Source: a virus. From it: DNA of 23,840 bases. The stretch is from positions 1-23,840 of the IMG/VR virus record IMGVR_UViG_3300048997_000278. The stretch is one strand, 5' to 3'. Made by a program: the position numbers and the translations under genes. The notes under the pieces were generated by a model. It was given only the letters and a program-made list of their open reading frames with translations. It had not been told where the DNA came from and searched no databases. Positions 6,635 through 13,407 of the stretch are shown here, piece by piece. Position 1 is the stretch's first letter. Each line of letters starts with the position of its first letter.

Positions 6635-7431
6635 CGCCGGAAGTTCGCGAGCAGTGCCGTCACCGCATGCGGCAGTTCGGTCGGGATGCCGCGCACGTCG
6701 ACCGCGACCGGCGACCGGTTGTCATACCAGAGGTGGATGAGCAGCAGCATCGCCCGGATCACCGGCCGCGGCACCGCGGTGTAGCCGACGACCGCGTTGA
6801 CCCGCACCGCGTCCTCGCACGCGCGGACCGCCGGGAAGGTCTTGTTGAAGCCGAGGCGGATCCGCGGCCGAAGCACGTCGGAGTCGACCGCGACCATCTC
6901 GTAGACCGCCGGATCGAGCAGCTGCTCGGCGCCGGCCGAGTCCAGGTAGCGGACGTCGACGATCGACTGCACCGGCGCCTGGGTCAGCCGCTCGAGCGCG
7001 GCGCAGCTTGGAAAAGTCATCCGCACCGCCGCCGGCGCAACGCGGATCCCGCAATAGGCTTCGACATGCTCGCGCGCCGACTGGATCAGCTCGAGCAGAT
7101 AATCGTCGTCGGCCGTTGTCCCTTCGGCCCGGACCTGGCGCTTGGCCATGTCGAGGCTGACGGGCTCCTCGCCGATCGGGAGGATCGCCGTCTCGGCATA
7201 GGTGCGGTTGAGGCTGGTGGTAATGGAGCAGGTGACGATGCCTGGCGCGCCCAGCGTCCCGCCGGCTAGCCAGGCGAGTATCTTCTCGCCGGCGATCGCA
7301 TCGCTGTTCCTGGTGACTCCGGTCGCGGTGACCGTTCTGGTGGAGATCGTCTCTCCGGCCTCGAGCACGGCCGAGAAGTCGAATTCAAAGTCCTCGACCT
7401 CGCCGGGCGCCTTGGGCGGCCAATAGATCAT
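6631..7431 (-). CDS. Fused adaptor-domain plus gp6-like head-tail connector
   Basis: The protein has 266 residues, about twice the usual size for a gp6-like connector. Residues about 1-87 form a beta-rich domain ('PGEVEDFEFDFS..L..GETIS', 'GVT..SD', 'WLAGGTLG...IVTCSITTS'), resembling the small fibre-tail adaptor-type proteins usually encoded as a separate gene. Residues about 88-266 open with 'EPVSLDMAKRQVRAEGTTADDDYLLELIQSAREHVEAYCGI' split as family motifs and are a clear HK97 gp6/Phage_connect-type connector that binds below the portal. ATG 7431 overlaps the previous stop as ATGA with a GGAGGG site, so the fusion is one reading frame with a sound start. The connector call is strong; the N-domain identity is moderate. 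Confidence 0.85.
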   Translation of the reverse strand: MIYWPPKAPGEVEDFEFDFSAVLEAGETISTRTVTATGVTRNSDAIAGEKILAWLAGGTLGAPGIVTCSITTSLNRTYAETAILPIGEEPVSLDMAKRQVRAEGTTADDDYLLELIQSAREHVEAYCGIRVAPAAVRMTFPSCAALERLTQAPVQSIVDVRYLDSAGAEQLLDPAVYEMVAVDSDVLRPRIRLGFNKTFPAVRACEDAVRVNAVVGYTAVPRPVIRAMLLLIHLWYDNRSPVAVDVRGIPTELPHAVTALLANFRR

Positions 7432-9269
7432 GCCACCCTCCTGCCTCGCGACACTGCTGCACTCCGGCCGTTGCGCGAGCTCGCGCCCGTCCGTTGCGGC
7501 GCGGCAAGTATTGCAACCCGTCCCGCCGGCCTGCTCGGCGGAAAGGCCGGCGCGACCCTGCCCTCGGCATTGGCCGCGCCGATCGCCGCGGCGGCCCCGA
7601 CCGCTTGCGCGATTGATTGGCCCATGCCGACGGCGACGCCGAAGCCGGCCGAGAGGCCGACGCCTGTGAAATAGGCGCGTCCCTGCCCGGCCGCGGTCGA
7701 CGTTGCAGCCGCATTTCCGGTAGCCGCGGCCAGGCTCGATCCTGTTGCCGCGACCGTCGAACTCGCGCCGGCGGAACCGGAACCGGTCGCCAGCGGGGAG
7801 CCGGTGCCGCCGGCCGTCGAGACGCCGGACGCGGAGCCCACCGACGGCGATCCCGCCGTCGAACTGATGCCGCTTGCCGATCCTAGACCAGCTGCCGAAC
7901 CGGTCCCTTTTGCCAATGCCGCGCCGGTCGCCGAGGCTGCGCCGACGCCGGCGGAAGAACCGCCGGCTTGAGCCGTCGACCTTCCGGTGCCGGCAGCGGT
8001 CGACGTTCCTGCTGCGGAGCCAGGCGAAACAGCTTGCGACTGCCCAACGCCTGAAGCCGCTCCGCTTCCAGCTGACGTTCCGGGCGAGAGTGCTGACGAA
8101 GCGCCAACGCCGCTTGCTACGCCACCGCCCGATGCACTGCCGTTAACAATCGGAACTGCGGAAGACGAGCCGCTGCCACTTGCCAAACCTGTAGCGAGCG
8201 CGAGGCTGGATCCGATGCCGGAACCAGTACCTGCACCGCTTGCCGATCCCGGCGAAACGGCGGTCGATTGCCCGGCACCCGACGCGCTTCCTGTACCAGC
8301 GGCTGAACCCGGCGAACTCGCCGTCGCGAGCCCGACTCCGGATGCGCTTCCGCTACCGGAAGCCGACCCGATGCCCATGGCGACCGCGTTGGCCGCCGAG
8401 GTGCCCGCTGCCGATCCGGACACGATTGGGACAGCAGCTGCGGTGCTCGTGCCAGTAGCGGCGCCGGTGCTGGCGTCGGTCGTCGCGGTATTGAAGCCGT
8501 CCAGAAAGGCAGCACCGGGACTTGCATCTGCGCTGAATAGCGCCGCGCCGATCGCAATCTTGCCACTCTTAACGGAAAGCGACCCGCTGAAGGTTTCCGA
8601 AGCCCGATCCGTCCAATCGCCTGGCGCTGGAGGATCGGAAGCCGAGCTCGGCGCCGTTTCGAAGTGAATGCTGTTGTCGGATGACTGATGCCTGATCCTG
8701 AACCAGGCGTGCGTGGTCGCATTGTAGGCAATGTTGAGGAGATCGGTGTTGACCCCAGCAACGCGTCTGCGAGCAATGATAACCCCGCCCGCCCCAAGGC
8801 TGCTCGCGCCGACCAGCCAGGTATAGTAATTATTGTCGTTGGGCCCATGCGACAGATAGGCGATCTCGTCGGCACTGAACGCGGCGACATTCGACACTCG
8901 AACATAGATGGCGCCGTCGGTGAGGTCGTAAACGCTCGTCGAAACATAGCCGGTCGCGCGGACGGCGCTCGCGGTCGGGGTTGCTTCCAGCCGCTGGTTC
9001 GTCTCGCTTGCGGTCCCGCCGGTTGTCGCCCCTTCGTAGAACCCGGCCGAGTTCCACTTGGTTGCGTCGAGGCTGTTGTCGTCGAAATTGTCGGTGAGCG
9101 CTGACGCGACGGGCGCTGGCGCGGCGCGTTGAGGCCCGGAAGGGCTTGCTGACTGCGGCGATGGGTCGAACGAAGCGCCGCCGTCAATCAGGATGGTCTG
9201 GACGAGAAGAAAGTTACCTTGAAGCCCTGCCGATCCCGGGATTGCCAGAATGATCGGGCCGCTCGGCAT
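7428..9269 (-). CDS. Lectin-like domain protein with about 15 Gly/Ala/Ser 20-residue repeats (candidate head fibre)
   Basis: The protein has 613 residues. After a short hydrophobic start (MPSGPIILAIPGSAGLQ) and a Pro/Ser linker, residues about 58-262 read as a concanavalin A-like lectin/glucanase fold: 'DNFDDNSLDATKWN' opening, alternating strands, 'YLSHGPNDNNYYTWLV', 'AWFRIRHQSSDNSIHFET', 'KIAIGAALFSAD'. Residues about 285-570 are roughly fifteen 20-residue repeats on a GSAxGxGxAxGxG theme. The C-terminus is basic and Arg-rich. The gene lies among the head genes, between a small structural protein and the connectors, so a capsid-attached fibre or decoration that binds sugars is my inference; a tail fibre is the alternative. 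It couples to the next gene by ATGA. The function is not proven by the sequence. Confidence 0.75.
   Translation of the reverse strand: MPSGPIILAIPGSAGLQGNFLLVQTILIDGGASFDPSPQSASPSGPQRAAPAPVASALTDNFDDNSLDATKWNSAGFYEGATTGGTASETNQRLEATPTASAVRATGYVSTSVYDLTDGAIYVRVSNVAAFSADEIAYLSHGPNDNNYYTWLVGASSLGAGGVIIARRRVAGVNTDLLNIAYNATTHAWFRIRHQSSDNSIHFETAPSSASDPPAPGDWTDRASETFSGSLSVKSGKIAIGAALFSADASPGAAFLDGFNTATTDASTGAATGTSTAAAVPIVSGSAAGTSAANAVAMGIGSASGSGSASGVGLATASSPGSAAGTGSASGAGQSTAVSPGSASGAGTGSGIGSSLALATGLASGSGSSSAVPIVNGSASGGGVASGVGASSALSPGTSAGSGAASGVGQSQAVSPGSAAGTSTAAGTGRSTAQAGGSSAGVGAASATGAALAKGTGSAAGLGSASGISSTAGSPSVGSASGVSTAGGTGSPLATGSGSAGASSTVAATGSSLAAATGNAAATSTAAGQGRAYFTGVGLSAGFGVAVGMGQSIAQAVGAAAAIGAANAEGRVAPAFPPSRPAGRVAILAAPQRTGASSRNGRSAAVSRGRRVA
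7560..8417 (-). repeat. 60-bp coding repeats (20-residue Gly/Ala/Ser units)
   Basis: Within the 613-residue protein, repeat units start near residues 285, 301, 321, 341, 361, 377, 397, 417, 437, 457, 478, 498, 518, 538 and 558, nearly all 20 apart (one 16, one 21). The consensus is about G-S-A-A-G-T-G-S-A-S-G-V-G-Q-S-T-A-V-S-P. Odd positions are almost always Gly, Ala or Ser while even positions vary. The DNA copies are diverged, so they are not a fresh tandem array. Confidence 0.85.
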
Positions 9270-9271
9270 GA

Positions 9272-9730
9272 CTATTCATCCCAGACGAACGAAGCGCCCA
9301 ATGTCCCCAGGGTCGCGCCCGCGGCCGACACCTGGTTCACCATCAACCCGCCCGAGGCCGCGATCACGAGCGGGCGGTTAGTGAAGTCCCAAATCCAGCC
9401 GGAACCGATGCTCGCCGCCAACTGGCAGCGGCGCAAGCCGAGAGGAGTGCCGAGGCGCGTCGGGCGTAACGTGGCCCAGGCGGTTTCCAGCACGGCGGCG
9501 CCGGCACTGTCGCCTGGGTCCGCGGCGGCGGCGGCGGTCGAGGTGATCGTGCCGGTGCCGACCGCATTCATTCGCTCGAGCTGAAGCGTCAACGGGGTCG
9601 TCGACGCGACTTCGACCCAAACTGCAATCTCGATCAGACGAATGCGGTTCGCCGCCGCCGCCTTCAAATTGGCGAGGATCGTGTTCGCGGTGTTGACGCC
9701 CGCGACCGAGATTGTTGCTTGCTGGATCAT
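9272..9730 (-). CDS. Hypothetical beta-rich structural protein
   Basis: The protein has 152 residues (MIQQATISVAGVNTANTIL...). It is predicted beta-rich, with 'RIRLIEIAVWVEVASTTPLTLQLERMNAVGTGT' and an ending 'RPLVIAASGGLMVNQVSAAGATLGTLGASFVWDE' that looks like the strands of a small beta-sandwich. Such proteins are common next to fibre or decoration genes of siphophages; I do not recognise the family. It begins in an ATGA overlap with the preceding 48-residue ORF and ends 3 bases before the lectin/repeat protein, so the three are probably one functional set. Confidence 0.7.
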   Translation of the reverse strand: MIQQATISVAGVNTANTILANLKAAAANRIRLIEIAVWVEVASTTPLTLQLERMNAVGTGTITSTAAAAADPGDSAGAAVLETAWATLRPTRLGTPLGLRRCQLAASIGSGWIWDFTNRPLVIAASGGLMVNQVSAAGATLGTLGASFVWDE

Positions 9731-9873
9731 GGGGCGCGCCCCTCACTGGCTAGAGGAATCAGGTGTGGCGGACGGGGCAGCGTCACGTCGGGCGTGTCGC
9801 CGCTAAGCACGCTGCGTGAGGCGACGAACGCGCCGTCCACCGTCCCGGTGGCGCTGATCTTGGTGTCGGCCAC
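9727..9873 (-). CDS. Small (48 aa) phage protein, 'ADTKIS' type
   Basis: A GTG-started ORF (VADTKISATGTVDGAFVASR...) fills the gap between two larger genes exactly: it begins 3 bases after one stop and its TGA overlaps the next ATG as ATGA. A GGGAG site lies upstream of the GTG. 'ADTKIS' openings are frequent on phage fibre-like structural proteins that begin 'MADTKISALT'; here only a short Pro-rich segment follows (LPRPPHLIPLASEGRAP). It may be a shortened version of such a protein or a small linker. Support is from spacing, coupling and the N-terminal motif; function unknown. Confidence 0.6.
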   Translation of the reverse strand: MADTKISATGTVDGAFVASRSVLSGDTPDVTLPRPPHLIPLASEGRAP

Positions 9874-9876
9874 GTC

Positions 9877-10329
9877 CTATCTCCCGAACAAGGAGCGCAT
9901 CGTCTTTTCGCGGGCTGCCATCATTCTCGGGCGGACGATCAGCGGGTCGGTGTCGCCGTTGGCGTAGCAATCGGCGACGACGTCCTCCATCGCCTTCCGG
10001 ACCTCGATCATCGCCGGCTTCATGACCGGGTTGCGGCAGTTGACGCTGATCCCGACGCCCTCGACGACCCGCGAATAGACGCGTTCGGCCGAAGGCTTCA
10101 GCCGATCGGGCAGGGCGGAAGGCAGGTCGCGCTCGGTCAGCCAGCGATGCGACCAGGCGCGCGCCTTGAAGCTCACCGTCTCCGCCTGCGTCCGCGCGTG
10201 GTGCATCACCGTTTCCGCCTGCTCGGCGGTCTTCGGCTGCGGCAGGTGCGGGAACCAGGCCGACCACATGCGCCGCAGCAGGCGCACGTCGCCGGCCTCG
10301 AGCGCCGCTCGGAAGTCCTCGTGCCGCAC
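9877..10329 (-). CDS. Hypothetical helical phage head-region protein
   Basis: The protein has 150 residues (MRHEDFRAALEAGDVRLLRR...), with GTG start at 10329, 4 bases after the preceding stop. The sequence is helical and basic: 'WSAWFPHLPQPKTAEQAETVMHHARTQAETVSFKARAWSHRWL', then 'VVEGVGISVNCRNPVMKPAMIEVRKAMEDVVADCYANGDTDP', and 'MRSLFGR' at the end. It has two Cys and no signal or membrane segment. It lies downstream of the capsid gene cluster. I do not recognise it; scaffold, accessory head protein or fold-helper are all open. Confidence 0.7.
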   Translation of the reverse strand: MRHEDFRAALEAGDVRLLRRMWSAWFPHLPQPKTAEQAETVMHHARTQAETVSFKARAWSHRWLTERDLPSALPDRLKPSAERVYSRVVEGVGISVNCRNPVMKPAMIEVRKAMEDVVADCYANGDTDPLIVRPRMMAAREKTMRSLFGR

Positions 10330-10333
10330 GAAA

Positions 10334-10699
10334 CTAGTCCGCCTTGCGATAGACGGTGCCGTTTTGCTCGAACACGCCGTTGCCGAGGTCGACCGGTTCG
10401 TCCTTGGGCACGTCGGCGAAGCTCACTTCGACCTTGCCGGGCCCGAAAGGCCCGTCGACGCGGCCGAGGCAGACTTCGTGCTCGGGATCGCCGCCGTAGA
10501 AAGCGACGTGCGCGATCGCCGACTTCGCCGTGAACTCGGCCACCCCGTCGGCGAGCTCGTCCTCGACGACCGGATTGTGCACCTCGTGCGTCACATTGAC
10601 CTTTTGGATGGCGACAGAGCCGTCGCCCTGCTCGACCGGGATTTCTCGGCGGCTGAGCGCATTGGCGGCGGCGTAGGCGCGGAAGCGTTCTGGATTCAT
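10334..10699 (-). CDS. Hypothetical head-region protein
   Basis: The protein has 121 residues (MNPERFRAYAAANALSRREI...), with ATG at 10699 and a strong AAGGAG site. The first 20 residues are helical, followed by beta-rich sequence ('SIAHVAFYGGDPEHEVCLGRVDGPFGPGKVEVSFADVPKDEP' type, with many Gly/Pro/Asp). It ends 4 bases before the next gene. It lies between the gp80-like protein and another unknown in the head region. No family recognised; a small virion or assembly protein is likely only from context. Confidence 0.7.
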   Translation of the reverse strand: MNPERFRAYAAANALSRREIPVEQGDGSVAIQKVNVTHEVHNPVVEDELADGVAEFTAKSAIAHVAFYGGDPEHEVCLGRVDGPFGPGKVEVSFADVPKDEPVDLGNGVFEQNGTVYRKAD

Positions 10700-10753
10700 G
10701 GGATGCTCCTTGAGGCTGGCGAGAGGGTTGGCGTGCGGCCGAGGTCAGCCAAC

Positions 10754-11191
10754 TCAATCCAACGTCATGGTGGTGGAGGTCGACAGCTGCGGCGTGACGC
10801 CGTTGCCGGTCACGATGTTCGGCGTGACCGTGCCGCTGAACAGGATCGCGGTGGCGCCGCCGCCGGTCTTGCCGGTCGCGAAGTTGGTCACCGTGCCGGA
10901 TCCGCCAGTGCCCGCGGGGAATGCGATCGTCGCGACCGGAGCGACCTGCGTTGGCGCGGTGCCGCTGACCGTCCAGCCGCCGGTCGTCCGCGCCACGTTG
11001 ACGCGGGCATAGCTGGTATAGGTCGCCTCCGACGTCGACATCGTGCCGGCGTCGCCGGGATCGGCGGTGGACAGCGCGACATGAATGTTGGTCTGCGGCG
11101 TCGTCGCGGCGTTGTCGGCATAATTGCCCCACGCCGTCGCGCAGAAGATCAGCGCGAGAAGCGCGTTTTCGGTGGTGTCTGAGATCGACAT
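10754..11191 (-). CDS. Gp80-type phage fibre/decoration-like protein
   Basis: The protein has 145 residues: 'MSISDTTENALLALIFCATAWGN', then 'NIHVALSTADPGDAGTMSTSEATYTSYARVNVART..GW.VSG', 'IAFPAGTGGSGTVTNFATG' and 'ILFSGTVTPNIVTGNGVTPQLS'. This layout (helical S.SD..EN.LL..IF, then V.L.TADPG, YARV.V, A.I.FP, G.VT.F and GDG-like end) matches a widespread siphophage family named after mycobacteriophage gp80 and often annotated 'tail fibre'. Next to capsid genes it may instead be a head decoration. It follows the 64-residue DUF7302-like gene by 4 bases. An imperfect GTTGGC/GCCAAC inverted repeat (10727-10753) lies just after its stop. Confidence 0.8.
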   Translation of the reverse strand: MSISDTTENALLALIFCATAWGNYADNAATTPQTNIHVALSTADPGDAGTMSTSEATYTSYARVNVARTTGGWTVSGTAPTQVAPVATIAFPAGTGGSGTVTNFATGKTGGGATAILFSGTVTPNIVTGNGVTPQLSTSTTMTLD

Positions 11192-11195
11192 TTGG

Positions 11196-11390
11196 TCAGC
11201 CCTCGCTCTTGTTTGCGCGCTGCTCGGGCGCTTGGGACTTGGTCGCCTTTTCGGCCGCCTTGGCGGCGACAGGCACGGCGAAGCCGGCTTCGATTAGCCG
11301 GATGGCCTCGGCCTGCTCGTATTCGTGCTCCTCGCCGGCGTGACGAGCCTCGTCCGGGTTGGCGAGGCTGGTGGTTAGTTTGACGCGCAT
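11196..11390 (-). CDS. DUF7302-like small head-region protein
   Basis: The protein has 64 residues: 'MRVKLTTSLANPDEARHAGEEHEYEQAEAIRLIEAGFAVPVA' then an Ala/Lys-rich end with 'ANKSEG'. The opening (M.VKLTTS.A.....PG...E....EA.RLI.AGFA.PV) is the pattern of a small phage family often found near the capsid gene. It is preceded by two hairpins that separate it from the major capsid gene, with GGAGACAGCG before ATG. A role in head assembly or completion is inferred from location only. Confidence 0.75.
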   Translation of the reverse strand: MRVKLTTSLANPDEARHAGEEHEYEQAEAIRLIEAGFAVPVAAKAAEKATKSQAPEQRANKSEG

Positions 11391-11406
11391 CGCTGTCTCC
11401 TCTTCG

Positions 11407-11426
11407 GAGCGCCGCTCACGGCGCTC
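11407..11426. other. Perfect hairpin in the leader of the 64-aa gene
   Basis: GAGCGCCG-CTCA-CGGCGCTC, 8-bp perfect stem with a 4-base loop. On the minus strand it lies just upstream of the GGAGACAGCG ribosome binding region of the gene ending at 11390's start and just downstream of the terminator after the capsid gene. It could be an mRNA processing or stability element; no T-run follows. Confidence 0.6.
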
Positions 11427-11434
11427 GGAAGAAG

Positions 11435-11460
11435 AGAGGGCGGGCTGAAGCCCGCCCTCT
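11435..11460 (-). terminator. Terminator-like hairpin after the major capsid gene
   Basis: On the minus strand an 11-bp perfect stem (AGAGGGCGGGC with GCCCGCCCTCT, 11435-11445 and 11450-11460) and a 4-base loop lie 12 bases after the capsid stop, followed by the pyrimidine-rich TCTTCTTCC. The T-run is weak, so it may be partial, letting some transcription continue to the downstream head genes. Confidence 0.7.
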
Positions 11461-11472
11461 GCCAGTTGGTGG

Positions 11473-12750
11473 TTACGCGAGCTTGAGGTGCTTGATCGCC
11501 GCGGCGTCCATCAGGTTGCCGTCGAAGCGGATCCACCCGGCGATGCCGAAGCCCGGCCAGAAGTCCTTGTCCTGCAGTGCGCCGACAAGCGGGGCACCGA
11601 CCTTGCGGACGAAGTACTTGCTGAAGTCGCCGAACAGGATGAGCTTCTGGCCAGTGGTGAAGGCCTGGCTCATCGCCTGGTTGACCTCATAGCGGCGGCC
11701 GTTGAGCGAGCCGGGGACGCCCTGCTGCACGTTTCCGTGCTGCCACAGGTAATTGCCCTGGCCGTCCTTGAGCTTGCGCAGCGCCTGGAGGACCGGGTCG
11801 CTGAACATGTACATGGCCGAGGGCGAGGCCCGGTAGGCGGGGTCGACGCTATGCTCGAGGTCGATGACCTCGTCATAGACGATCGCCGTCGCCGAAGCGG
11901 CGGTCTTGCCGGTTGCCGACGCGACGACGATGCCGTTCGGCGCGGTCGTGCCGACGCCGACGGTCAGCTGGCTGTTGGCCAGCCGGCCGAGGCGCTCGCC
12001 AAGCAGCGAGCCGAGCAACGCTTCCATCGCGAACAGCGAATCGTCAGCGAGCTCCTTCGACACGCGCAGCCACGGCGTCGCGAAGCTGAACGCGCCGAGA
12101 GACTTCTGGGCGAACACGACGTCGCCCGAGCCGTCGTCGGTCAGCGTCACGCCCTGCGTGGTCGCGGCGCCCGTATTGGCGGTGTCGTCGACCGTCGGGA
12201 ACGGCAGCGAATAGCCGCCGCTGGTGACGATCTCGCGCGTCACGCCCGGATCGTACATCGGGCCGAAGAGCTTCATCGTCCGGATGATCTCGGCCTGAAG
12301 CTCGACCGGGACGGTGTAGCCGCCGGCGGCGTTCGTGGTCGTTTGGGCGCGCTGCTCGACCGTCTGGTAGCCGCGCTGCAGGACTGCACGCTCCTCGGGG
12401 CTGAGCAAGGCGACCTGGCCCTCCGCTCGGAGATAGGCGTGGAAGGCAGCGCGATACGCAACCTCGTTGGGAGCGTCAGCGGCGGATGCGCCGGTGACGG
12501 GCTCGATCGGGCGCCTGTCGCGCACCTCTCGCTCGCGGCGCTCGGCAAGTGACCGTTCGGCGGCGGCGACACGCTCTTCGCGCGCAATCTGCGCATCGAG
12601 CGTATCAAGCGCGGTCATGGCCGCGTCGTGCTGCGTTTCGAGCTCGGCAGCGCGGCTCTCGTCGGTGTTGGTATTGATCTGGTCGAGGCGCTCGCGCGCG
12701 GCGGCGACCAGGGTTTCGCGCTGCTCCTGCAGCTCACGAAGAGTGGGCAT
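11473..12750 (-). CDS. Major capsid protein, HK97 family
   Basis: The protein has 425 residues. Residues about 1-80 are a charged coiled-coil delta/scaffold domain (MPTLRELQEQRETLVAAARE..., ending in Arg-rich 'RREREVRDRRPIEP') that the prohead protease would remove. The mature fold follows, with 'AGGYTVPVELQAEIIRTMKLFGPM', 'LPFPTVDDTANTGA', 'VSKELADDS', 'ALRKLKDGQGNYLWQ', and 'ILFGDFSKYFVRKVGAPLVGALQDKDFWPGFGIAGWIRFDGNLMDAAAIKHLKLA' split across the end, all HK97-type. ATG 12750 is preceded by GGAG at 6 bases; an in-frame TTG at 12762 is less likely. It is flanked by a terminator-like hairpin on each side. Cut site not identifiable by eye. Confidence 0.95.
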   Translation of the reverse strand: MPTLRELQEQRETLVAAARERLDQINTNTDESRAAELETQHDAAMTALDTLDAQIAREERVAAAERSLAERREREVRDRRPIEPVTGASAADAPNEVAYRAAFHAYLRAEGQVALLSPEERAVLQRGYQTVEQRAQTTTNAAGGYTVPVELQAEIIRTMKLFGPMYDPGVTREIVTSGGYSLPFPTVDDTANTGAATTQGVTLTDDGSGDVVFAQKSLGAFSFATPWLRVSKELADDSLFAMEALLGSLLGERLGRLANSQLTVGVGTTAPNGIVVASATGKTAASATAIVYDEVIDLEHSVDPAYRASPSAMYMFSDPVLQALRKLKDGQGNYLWQHGNVQQGVPGSLNGRRYEVNQAMSQAFTTGQKLILFGDFSKYFVRKVGAPLVGALQDKDFWPGFGIAGWIRFDGNLMDAAAIKHLKLA

Positions 12751-12754
12751 TGCA

Positions 12755-12778
12755 TTCTCCAAAGAAAAAGCCCGCCGG
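12755..12778. repeat. 24-base leader element, copy 2 (before major capsid gene)
   Basis: Identical over all 24 bases to 5241-5264 in the leader of the major tail gene. On the minus strand it contains the end of a GC stem, a five-T run, and the GGAG ribosome binding site 6 bases before the capsid ATG. The similarity stops sharply on both sides. Confidence 0.85.
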
Positions 12779-12785
12779 AGCGGGC
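12765..12785 (-). terminator. Intrinsic-terminator-like hairpin before the major capsid gene
   Basis: On the minus strand GCCCGC-TCCG-GCGGGC (12770-12775 with 12780-12785) is followed by TTTTT (12765-12769). It lies 29 bases past the protease stop and 15 bases before the capsid ATG, so no promoter fits between the hairpin and the start codon. Confidence 0.7.
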
Positions 12786-12813
12786 GTGATCATTGGGCCG
12801 TGGCGGGGAGCGC

Positions 12814-13407
12814 CTAGGCTTTACTCGCCAGCCTGCGGGCTCGCAGGTCGACGGTCATCTTCCTCGCCACGCGCTTCGCGGCGGCGTTGAAATTCTTGGC
12901 TTTTCGGGCGCTGCGAGCTTCCTCGAGCGAGCGCATGCCGATCTCGGTGTCTTCGTAGGCAGGATCGGCGGTGATCGTGACCTCATAGAGGTCCACGGCC
13001 TTGATCGTGCGCGTCGGCGGCGTGACGGTCTCGTCCCATTCCTGCTTTGTGACGCAAAAGCCGAACGACATGCCCTTGAGATCGCCGCGCTGAACCAGCA
13101 CGCCGACGTCGCGGCCGTCGCTGGTGTCGGGGAGGTCGATCTCGACCGCCAGGCCTTTGTCGTCCTCGCTCAGCCGGAGTGTGCCCGCGCTCTCGCGGCC
13201 GAGCAGGCGCTCGAGCTCGTGGCTGTACAGGGCCAGGACGTCGCGCCCGCTGCTCAGGGTCTCCGTGAAGGCGCCGGCTTCGACCACCTCGGTCCACAGG
13301 CCGCAAATATCGGTCGGGCTGTTGAACACGGCCGCGTAGCCGGCGATGGTCTTGCCGTCGCTCTGGCTCTGGACCGGCTGTGCGCTAGCCCTGATTTCCT
13401 TCGGCAT
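12814..13407 (-). CDS. HK97-family prohead protease
   Basis: The protein has 197 residues. 'GKTIAGYAAVFNSPTDICGLWTEVVEAGAFTETL' opens the fold; 'VLALYSHELERLLGR' supplies His63; 'GDLKGMSFGF' supplies Ser114; 'VDLYEVTITADPAYEDTE' carries a likely acidic Glu142 and the usual 'EVS.V..PAY..T' block. This is the standard HK97 gp4-type serine protease pattern for cutting the capsid delta domain. It begins inside the end of the portal gene (23-base overlap) and precedes the capsid gene. The basic C-terminus (AKRVARKMTVDLRARRLASKA) may be trimmed during maturation. Confidence 0.93.
   Translation of the reverse strand: MPKEIRASAQPVQSQSDGKTIAGYAAVFNSPTDICGLWTEVVEAGAFTETLSSGRDVLALYSHELERLLGRESAGTLRLSEDDKGLAVEIDLPDTSDGRDVGVLVQRGDLKGMSFGFCVTKQEWDETVTPPTRTIKAVDLYEVTITADPAYEDTEIGMRSLEEARSARKAKNFNAAAKRVARKMTVDLRARRLASKA

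Noticed and set aside
7987-8667. 226-aa plus-strand Pro/Ala/Glu-rich frame opposite the repeat region
   Set aside because: It mirrors the Gly/Ala/Ser repeats of the minus-strand gene; no start signal.
10727-10753. GTTGGC/GCCAAC inverted repeat after the gp80-like gene as a terminator
   Set aside because: Only 6 bp with a 15-base loop and no T-run; too weak to call.
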